Shown: positions 14,672 to 19,448 of the stretch, piece after piece
Layout: the number at the start of each line of letters is the position of its first letter
Position numbering within the stretch: position 1 is the first letter of the stretch
Notes under the pieces: generated by a model
What the model saw: only the letters and a program-made list of their open reading frames with translations
Databases searched by the model: none
Told to the model about the DNA's origin: nothing
Program-made: the position numbers and the translations under genes
Assembly (NCBI GenBank): GCA_009787485.1
Contig: WQWP01000033.1
Span: 1 to 19,448 of the forward strand
Direction: 5' to 3'
Source: Lentimicrobiaceae bacterium
GTDB taxonomy: Bacteria; Bacteroidota; Bacteroidia; Bacteroidales; WCHB1-69
Length of the DNA stretch: 19,448 nt

Positions 14672-15742
14672 TTATGGAATTTCTGATTTAACAGACCTTA
14701 TTTCAATTGGCAATGCAAATGCTTTATTAACAGCCATTCGGGAGCAACCAATGTTAAACTCTCTAATAAACGTTGGCACTAATCTACTATTTGGAAGTAA
14801 ATATTTTTTCTCTTCTAACGCTTTTATGTAAACTTTAACCGTTACCCCACTTTTTGTATTATCTAATTTTTCATGTAAAAAAGTCATTATTTCATATTTG
14901 TTTTTGCAAGTTAAGTAATCTTCAACAGACTTTATTCCCTTTGTTCTCTTTTGTTGAGACTTTTCAGTTGCAGTTGGCAGTTCAGCAATGTATTTTCTTG
15001 CAAGTTCAATACCTCCTACATAGTGTTCAATATCAAAAATCATTCTATCTGTTTTTAGGTAAGTTGCACAATCTTCTTGCATTTGCATAAAATCTATGCC
15101 ATTTTGTAACAATAAAGCGTCTAATTGATTTGCAAAGGAAAACATCCATCCCCAAAAAACATGTAACGTTTTTTCAACATCATCTGTAGGGTCTTGCAAT
15201 ATTTCAAAAAAACGCTCACTAATCATTTCAAGTCGTTTGTATCTATCATTTCTAATGTTAATCAATTCTTCGGTGGCTTGTAATTGTGCCTGTGCTTCTT
15301 TCGCTTCCCCATCTATGGTGGAGTTTGCTTGTTGTTCCCAAAATTTCGTATCCTTTTGTAGCAATTTTAATTCATTTTCAACACGTTGTTTAGGTGCTTT
15401 TTCAGGGTGCAATAATTCGCTTAATTCTCTGAAAGGCATAATTAGAGAATGTATATAACGTTCCTTTTCCTGCATAGTTCTACATTCTGAAAGGTTGTTG
15501 CTTATTTCATCAAATAAGGGGCTATCGGCATAATCAATAACAGCATTATCAAACGCATCTGCTTCGGCTTGTATCACGTTGGGAAGCGTTTTTTCATAAT
15601 GCTCTTTCCATTTTTCGGAAAGTTGGTTCTTTGCCGGTAAAAACCCCAAATCATACCGTTGCCTTATTACTGTAATACAATCACTTACTACACCAAATTG
15701 TTTATATGCTTTTAAAAATTGGTTTTCAATATCTTTTTTCAT
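14672..15742 (-). CDS. Hypothetical protein of the integrative element, downstream of the integrase
   Basis: I do not recognise the family with confidence. The 356-residue product is soluble, with no signal peptide or membrane segment. A central charged segment (about residues 115-190, rich in E, Q, K and A) should form helices or a coiled coil. The last 80 residues, including a basic KSQQKRTKGIKSVEDY stretch and a terminal part with FIREFNIGCSRMAVNKAF, could form a small helical DNA-binding domain. Its position between integrase and excisionase-like gene resembles that of RteC-like regulators in Bacteroides elements, but I see no decisive motif. The ATG at 15742 is 38 bases after the integrase stop. 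A GTG start at 15802 within the integrase gene is possible but less likely. Confidence 0.7.
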   Translation of the reverse strand: MKKDIENQFLKAYKQFGVVSDCITVIRQRYDLGFLPAKNQLSEKWKEHYEKTLPNVIQAEADAFDNAVIDYADSPLFDEISNNLSECRTMQEKERYIHSLIMPFRELSELLHPEKAPKQRVENELKLLQKDTKFWEQQANSTIDGEAKEAQAQLQATEELINIRNDRYKRLEMISERFFEILQDPTDDVEKTLHVFWGWMFSFANQLDALLLQNGIDFMQMQEDCATYLKTDRMIFDIEHYVGGIELARKYIAELPTATEKSQQKRTKGIKSVEDYLTCKNKYEIMTFLHEKLDNTKSGVTVKVYIKALEEKKYLLPNSRLVPTFIREFNIGCSRMAVNKAFALPIEIRSVKSEIP

Positions 15743-15780
15743 ATTCTTAAATAGATAAATTTTAATTTTCAAAACTTCAA

Positions 15781-17055
15781 TTACTTGTACATGCTGTCCC
15801 ACGCTTTTTTCATAAGTTCCGCGTGTTCTTCCTGTTTTACTTTGATATACTTTAAAAATGATTTTTCGGTTTTGTGTCCCGATATACTCATTATTGTAAG
15901 GCTTTGCACACCACGTTTATACATGTTCGTACAAAACGACCTCCGTCCTGTGTGGCTCGTTACATGTTCCCATTTCTCAAAAGTTGAGGTTATCAATTTT
16001 CCGCCCTCTGTGCGCGTGGTAGTTTCGGGGCTGTTAATTTCAGCAATGCAGCATACTTCTTTGATGTATTCATTAAATTTTTGATTTGTAATAACATCGG
16101 GTAAATCGTAGTCGTATTTTTCCAAAATTTCGGTAACAATCGGGTGCAATGGAATTGTTACTTTATTGTTGGTTTTCTGCTGCCGGAAGGTAATAAAACC
16201 GTTTTTAATATCCGTTTTGGTTATTTTGTTGAGGTCTGAAAATCGGCAGCCCGTCCACGCTAACAATAAAAACCAATCCCGCACGCGGTCAAGATATAGG
16301 GTTTTTGATAAATCGGCATCCTTTATTTTTTGCAATTCGTTTTCATTCAAATAAATAGTATCTGTTTCTTCTGTGAAAACATGAAATTGATTATGCAGAC
16401 TGTATGTATTTATGTTTTGTGCCGTTGCCTCGTTTAACATGGTTTTCAAAACTTTAATATGTTTTCCTACACTGTTTTGTGTGAAGTTTAATGCTTGCAA
16501 ATACGAAACGAACCTATCATAAAAATTGCCGTCCACTTCCGAAAAATCAAAATCCTGCTTTTTAATTGACTTTGCAAAGGCTTTCAGGTGCTTTTCAGTC
16601 GCTTTGTATTGTTGAATATTGCTATATGTAAACGGTCGCCCTGTTACTTTATCTTTGCGAGTAGGTGCAGTTTTAATAAAATATGCCGTCCATTCAAAAA
16701 GGGTTTTTATTTCGGGCTGTGTTTCGTATTTTTCAGGGTTTCGGGCTTTGTCAATCTCTGTTTCCAAAATTTCAGAAGTTAGCGTTTTGCCTTTTTCGCC
16801 GTAAATGTTTTCAATTAATGTTTTGCGTTCCCTTATTGCTTTATTGATTTTTTTACGCAAACTATTATCAAATAGAACCCTTGCATTTATTTCTTCTGCT
16901 TTTTCATCCCATTTTTCGGGTAAAACGGTAATTTCGCTTTTGTGAAATAATTGAATGCCCCCTTTATTTAATCTGCCATCGCTTAATCGGAAGCGTACAT
17001 TTGCCGGTTTATCGTCTCCGGCTTTTGACGTGCGAATGAATGCTTTTACTTTCAT
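15781..17055 (-). CDS. Tyrosine recombinase (integrase), Bacteroidetes type
   Basis: This 424-residue integrase should catalyse insertion at, and excision from, the tRNA-Asp site. The N-terminal arm-type DNA-binding domain occupies roughly residues 1-100, a SAM-like core-binding domain about 115-225, and the catalytic domain the rest. The full catalytic set is present: Arg271 in TGCRFSDL, Lys294 in QQKTNNK, His368 and Arg371 in SHTGRRSF, His394 in SGHKTEKSF, and the nucleophile Tyr403 in LKYIKV. The start ATG at 17055 follows a promoter whose -7 box lies inside an inverted repeat of the element's decamer. The length is normal and there is no sign of decay. Confidence 0.95.
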   Translation of the reverse strand: MKVKAFIRTSKAGDDKPANVRFRLSDGRLNKGGIQLFHKSEITVLPEKWDEKAEEINARVLFDNSLRKKINKAIRERKTLIENIYGEKGKTLTSEILETEIDKARNPEKYETQPEIKTLFEWTAYFIKTAPTRKDKVTGRPFTYSNIQQYKATEKHLKAFAKSIKKQDFDFSEVDGNFYDRFVSYLQALNFTQNSVGKHIKVLKTMLNEATAQNINTYSLHNQFHVFTEETDTIYLNENELQKIKDADLSKTLYLDRVRDWFLLLAWTGCRFSDLNKITKTDIKNGFITFRQQKTNNKVTIPLHPIVTEILEKYDYDLPDVITNQKFNEYIKEVCCIAEINSPETTTRTEGGKLITSTFEKWEHVTSHTGRRSFCTNMYKRGVQSLTIMSISGHKTEKSFLKYIKVKQEEHAELMKKAWDSMYK

Positions 17056-17076
17056 AAAAATATTATTTTAAAATTG

Positions 17077-17112
17077 GTTGTGCAAAGATACATTTTTGCA
17101 CAACACAAACAA
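17077..17112 (-). promoter_or_regulatory. Integrase promoter containing an inverted pair of the element decamer
   Basis: On the minus strand TTG (17112-17110) is followed after 19 bases by TATCTTTG (17090-17083), an exact TAnnTTTG box. The decamer occurs as GTTGTGCAAA at 17077-17086 and TTTGCACAAC at 17095-17104, two 10-base arms separated by eight bases. One arm overlaps the -7 box, so a protein bound there would control integrase transcription. Confidence 0.72.
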
Positions 17113-17228
17113 CGCTGCGTGCAATTTTTTTTCAACAAAATGCAATTATTATCCCATTGATATAACATAACTTATTGATATTTGCAATAGATACAATTTT
17201 CTATGATTTTACGAAATTGTAAAAAGTT

Positions 17229-17262
17229 AGTCCCGTCCGGACCGCAAAACAAATCGCTAACA
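17229..17262 (+). repeat. attR: right attachment site of the integrative element
   Basis: This repeats the 3' end of tRNA-Asp and adjacent bases (attL, 11609-11642) with one mismatch at 17250. The bases left of it (AAAAAGTT) no longer match the tRNA, so the identity starts within the T loop, as expected for a crossover there. Confidence 0.92.
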
Positions 17263-17294
17263 AACTAATAAATAGATTGTTAGCGATTTTTGTT
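17251..17294 (+). terminator. Hairpin at attR, original terminator of tRNA-Asp
   Basis: AAATCGCTAACA (17251-17262) pairs perfectly with TGTTAGCGATTT (17278-17289), and T-rich sequence follows. It is the counterpart of the hairpin at attL and was probably the tRNA terminator before insertion. Confidence 0.72.
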
Positions 17295-17301
17295 TTATGT
17301 T

Positions 17302-17320
17302 TTTGGCATGAATTTGGCAT
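17302..17320 (+). repeat. Paired TTTGGCAT repeats outside attR
   Basis: TTTGGCAT occurs at 17302-17309 and 17313-17320, an 11-base period. It starts 12 bases after the attR hairpin. At attL two TTTGCACAAC repeats occupy the matching place with the same period, which suggests that this is the arm-site pair of an older element. Confidence 0.58.
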
Positions 17321-17409
17321 TTTAATAGAGCCAATACAAAAATTATATCAAAACAATGTTATGCTTTAATGTGCTTATTAACAATATCTTGTATCAGATA
17401 TTAGGTTAA

Positions 17410-17814
17410 TTAATTTTCAATTAAATCTAACCCATACTCCCTATATAAAGGGAAGTCTGTATCAGAACTAATTAAAGGAATTTTTTCTGTAATGGATTGA
17501 GCAATAATAAGCCTGTCGCTTGGGTCTTTGTGATTTTTTACTATGGGTAGATTTGCAAAAGTTTTTAGATGCTCCTTCTTTATATATTTGATTGTGTAAC
17601 CCCACTGTTCAATATATTCAAAAATATTATCTGCTTTTTTGAGGTCAAATTTAATTCTGTTTTGTTGAAACAAATGGATAAACTCCTTTATTGTTTCGGA
17701 ACTTACATGAATTTGATGTTCGTAATCCTCAAATATTGACTTGGTGTTTTTTGATAAATTAGATTTATTGTCTAATAAATAGATTAGAATATTAGTATCA
17801 ATATAATATCTCAT
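17410..17814 (-). CDS. PIN domain toxin, VapC-like RNase
   Basis: This is a 134-residue PIN domain protein, normal VapC size. The acidic metal-binding residues are Asp6 in YIDTNILIYLL, Glu44 in ETIKEF, Asp100 in KDPSDRLIIAQ and Asp118 in SSDTDF. Such proteins cut tRNA or rRNA and are held inactive by a partner antitoxin. The gene starts three bases after the stop of a 49-codon ORF on the same strand, the usual antitoxin-toxin order and spacing. It lies outside the 5.6-kb element, beyond attR, in what appears to be an older island. Confidence 0.88.
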   Translation of the reverse strand: MRYYIDTNILIYLLDNKSNLSKNTKSIFEDYEHQIHVSSETIKEFIHLFQQNRIKFDLKKADNIFEYIEQWGYTIKYIKKEHLKTFANLPIVKNHKDPSDRLIIAQSITEKIPLISSDTDFPLYREYGLDLIEN

Positions 17815-17817
17815 AGA

Positions 17818-17967
17818 TTATTGTAATACTGCTTTGTGGTCTAAAATTGTAAGTACACCATTTGGGTTTTTTTCACACCATAATGCGTATTTAGATTTCT
17901 TTTTTTGCTTAGGTTTAACAGTGGTTACTCTGTTCTTTTTTCCGTTTATTATTGTTGTTGTTTCCAT
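17818..17967 (-). CDS. Putative antitoxin of the PIN toxin (49 residues)
   Basis: The ORF starts METTTIINGKKNRVTTVKPK and ends with LTILDHKAVLQ. It is basic in the middle (KQKKKSKYALWCE), and I see no recognisable AbrB, RHH or Phd motif. Support comes from position: it ends three bases before the PIN gene start, on the same strand, and follows a good -7 box. Its C-terminal hydrophobic part could be the toxin-binding segment. The size is small for an antitoxin but within the range seen. Confidence 0.68.
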   Translation of the reverse strand: METTTIINGKKNRVTTVKPKQKKKSKYALWCEKNPNGVLTILDHKAVLQ

Positions 17968-18007
17968 AGCATATATTTTATCTATTGTTATTGTTATGAT
18001 TCAACGG

Positions 18008-18015
18008 CAAAAATA
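18008..18015 (-). promoter_or_regulatory. -7 box of the toxin-antitoxin pair
   Basis: On the minus strand TATTTTTG matches TAnnTTTG exactly and lies 40 bases upstream of the antitoxin ATG. No good TTG is present at the -33 position. The remaining bases up to 18240 show no gene. Confidence 0.55.
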
Positions 18016-18240
18016 CATTTTTTATTTATTCGTGTTGAAGTTATTACTTGTGCTTAAATTGGACTAATTTTAGTACCATTTTTGCCTAAAAAAAGAACTC
18101 AACGCAGCACCAATTTTGATATATAAAAGGCTATTCCCCTTCAATCAGGTTTTTTCAATATATCAAATGGGCTAAAAAGGGGCTTTTTCAAGTGTCTCGT
18201 GCGCTCGTAAAATATCAGCAATTTTATTTTCATTCTTTAA

Positions 18241-18468
18241 TGCCAAAATCTTCCTCTACATTCACAAAGCGTATCATTAGCGGGCATCGACAAAAAGATA
18301 ACTTTTCACATGGCGCGGCATACATCGGCAACCTACCTGCTATTTAAAGGAGTGTCCATCACTACCATACAAAAGATGTTGGGGCACGCACAACTAAAAA
18401 CTACCCAAATTTATAGTAAGGTCATGGAACAAACCATCATCAATGAATTATCAAAAGTAGAGTTTTAG
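18241..18468 (+). pseudogene. 3' remnant of a tyrosine integrase gene
   Basis: The frame encodes SLAGIDKKITFHMARHTSAT, then GVSITTIQKMLGHAQLKTTQIYSKV and a normal C-terminus ending at TAG 18466-18468. This holds the HxxRH box, the LGH box and the nucleophile Tyr of the catalytic domain. The region with the first catalytic Arg and the N-terminal domains is missing. The frame is closed by TAA at 18238-18240, and the first 10 codons after it no longer look like integrase, with hints of a frameshift. It is a second, decayed integrase, different in sequence from the intact one, and probably belonged to the older island. Confidence 0.85.
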
Positions 18469-18487
18469 GAATAATAAAATATTTTCC

Positions 18488-18495
18488 TACTTTTG
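18488..18495 (+). promoter_or_regulatory. -7 box before the arm-domain-like gene
   Basis: TACTTTTG matches TAnnTTTG exactly and lies 27 bases before the ATG at 18523. No clear TTG is found at -33. Because this box overlaps the TTG codon at 18493, that upstream start is unlikely. Confidence 0.52.
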
Positions 18496-18522
18496 CCGCG
18501 CAAAAGCAAGAATAAACAAACA

Positions 18523-19389
18523 ATGGGCAAAATATCCGTAACGCACTACGTAAACACAAAATTAAAGGCAAAAAACCATGACGGTAACGAGTGCTTCCCT
18601 GTATATATTAGAGTAATACACAAGCGGATTTTATCACGAATAAAAAGCACATTCATTTATTTACCAACCACAGAAGCCGACTTAAAAAACGCTGAAATAA
18701 TACAAAGACTTTGCCGGCACGAAACGCAGTTTATAAAATCATTCTTTGAATATGCAGAAAAGCAAATATTGGATTTTTCGGTTGATAAATCAAAATGCAA
18801 CTTAGGAAAATTGTTAGAGTTTTACGGCTCAAACTTTTGGGAACTACTAAGAGAAAGCATCTTTATAGACTTTGACATGAGAAACGAAATTAGAGACAAA
18901 ATTGTCAATTACTTAGCGAAAAAATCAGGGCTGAACGATAATACTATACAGGATATAATACCACAGGCAACATTAGATTTACCGTTTATTCTTTCGCGTG
19001 AAACAATAAGAGAATTAACAGAAAAACAGATACTTTCAAATAATGAAGCGATGGCATTAGAGTTTATTCTAATGGCTACAGACTATACGGATACAAATAG
19101 AGGGCTTATGCAGGAATTAATGACACATAAGGATCAAGAGACTCATACAGGCGCTCAATATTATGTACATGATGAAGATTTGGGAACTTTCAGCATGAAC
19201 CCTATTGCAGATTTTAATATTAAATTCTATGACCTTGAAAAGGAATTTGAGAAACCCAAATTTGTAGAATTTCTAAAAGACAATTCAATTTTCATCAAGA
19301 ATGATGCAGAAACTTTATTAGATGAGGCGATAAAAGCTGTAAATGAGATGTTTAGGGAGTTGTATTATAATGGAATGATTGATATATAA
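18523..19389 (+). CDS. Hypothetical protein with integrase-arm-like N-terminus
   Basis: This is a 288-residue protein. The N-terminal 50 residues (ISVTHYVNTKLKAK, CFPVYIRVIHKRILSRIKST) resemble the arm DNA-binding domain of Bacteroidetes tyrosine integrases, in which a basic strand is followed by PIYLRI-type and basic segments. The rest is helical and acidic towards the C-terminus and contains no HxxRH box, LGH box or nucleophile Tyr, so it is not a recombinase. The ATG at 18523 is chosen because the TTG at 18493 lies in the promoter box. It begins 54 bases after the integrase remnant. It might be a regulator that competes for arm sites, or a hypothetical cargo protein. The homology call is by eye and tentative. 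Confidence 0.62.
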   Translation: MGKISVTHYVNTKLKAKNHDGNECFPVYIRVIHKRILSRIKSTFIYLPTTEADLKNAEIIQRLCRHETQFIKSFFEYAEKQILDFSVDKSKCNLGKLLEFYGSNFWELLRESIFIDFDMRNEIRDKIVNYLAKKSGLNDNTIQDIIPQATLDLPFILSRETIRELTEKQILSNNEAMALEFILMATDYTDTNRGLMQELMTHKDQETHTGAQYYVHDEDLGTFSMNPIADFNIKFYDLEKEFEKPKFVEFLKDNSIFIKNDAETLLDEAIKAVNEMFRELYYNGMIDI

Positions 19390-19393
19390 AAAT

Positions 19394-19420
19394 AATTCGC
19401 AAAAATTCGCGTAATTCGCG
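19394..19420 (+). repeat. Three AATTCGC units after the last gene
   Basis: AATTCGC occurs at 19394-19400, 19404-19410 and 19413-19419. Short intergenic repeats of this type are familiar from Bacteroidota genomes, as I recall without a search. The remaining bases to the window end contain only a possible ATG at 19439, too short to call. Confidence 0.6.
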
Positions 19421-19448
19421 GATAAAAACTTGAAGCACATGAACAAAC

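Larger units (their letters stand above)
11609..17249 (+). mobile_element. 5.6-kb integrative element in tRNA-Asp
   Basis: The element is defined by attL and attR direct repeats and carries a complete tyrosine integrase whose start lies about 170 bases inside attR. From attL it holds two TTTGCACAAC direct repeats, a terminator-like hairpin, about 1 kb of AT-rich gene-free DNA, an NYN-family gene (+), and on the minus strand a lipoprotein, an HTH gene, an unidentified gene and the integrase. No relaxase, portal, capsid, terminase or replication gene is present. It is therefore not self-transmissible on this evidence and may be a satellite-type or cargo-carrying island mobilised by a helper. 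It appears intact: both ends, the integrase and an excisionase-like gene are all present. Confidence 0.88.

Noticed and set aside
11609..17262. Prophage
   Set aside because: No capsid, portal, terminase, tail or lysis gene is present. Only integrase, excisionase-like and cargo genes are found, so a small integrative element is the better description.
17834..18067. 77-codon plus-strand ORF rich in Phe, Ile and Val
   Set aside because: It lies opposite the putative antitoxin and its promoter; the hydrophobic translation is what AT-rich antisense DNA gives, and no promoter precedes it.
19430..19448. Similarity of the last bases (TGAAGCACATGAACAAAC) to the start of ppk1 (ATGAAGCACATAAACAAC)
   Set aside because: It is too short and composed of common AC/AA-rich words, and only ten bases follow the possible ATG, so neither a gene nor a repeat can be supported.

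Overview
The window is a low-GC stretch of a Bacteroidota (Bacteroidetes) chromosome. Three things support this. Several promoters match the phylum-specific form (TTG, about 18-20 bases, then TAnnTTTG). Start codons lack Shine-Dalgarno sequences. The gene families are typical of the phylum: a DUF4835/PorD-like protein, Bacteroidetes-type tyrosine integrases and Lcl/DUF1566 lipoproteins. Genus cannot be fixed from the sequence alone.

Region 1 (1-4688, + strand) is a tightly packed operon-like run: an LpxH-like metallophosphatase (5' end cut by the window), an MJ1255-type glycosyltransferase, polyphosphate kinase Ppk1 and a short Ppx/GppA phosphatase, with 4-base overlap, 2-base gap and 8-base overlap. 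Region 2 (4817-7307, +) holds a beta-helix lipoprotein, a strong terminator and a secreted TRAP-like phosphatase whose promoter is threaded through that terminator. Polyphosphate and phosphate handling is the common theme of regions 1 and 2. Region 3 (7302-10885, - strand) is ftsY, a PorD-like gene and recN, probably one transcript. It meets region 2 at a shared palindromic stop hexamer. Region 4 (11007-11457, +) is a small protein built entirely of five 25-residue repeats, followed by a heptamer tandem repeat that begins in its stop codon.

Region 5 (11550-17262) is a tRNA-Asp gene and a 5.6-kb integrative element inserted at its 3' end, bounded by 34-base att repeats with one mismatch. The element encodes a complete tyrosine integrase, an unidentified 356-residue protein, an excisionase-like HTH protein, an Lcl-domain lipoprotein overlapping the HTH gene, and, in the opposite direction, an NYN-family predicted RNase preceded by two hairpins and about 1 kb of AT-rich DNA without genes. 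Four copies of the decamer TTTGCACAAC sit just inside the two ends. The HTH gene has a 5' leader that can fold into two hairpins with complementary loops.

Region 6 (17263-19448) looks like an older element into whose tRNA-end site the 5.6-kb element inserted. It has its own terminator-like hairpin and 11-base-period repeats beside attR, a VapC-like PIN toxin with a 49-codon putative antitoxin, a 3' remnant of another tyrosine integrase, and a gene whose N-terminus resembles an integrase arm-binding domain but which has no catalytic domain. The most interesting items are the kissing-hairpin leader, the shared decamers, the nested-element architecture, the NYN gene with structured leader, and the 25-residue repeat protein.
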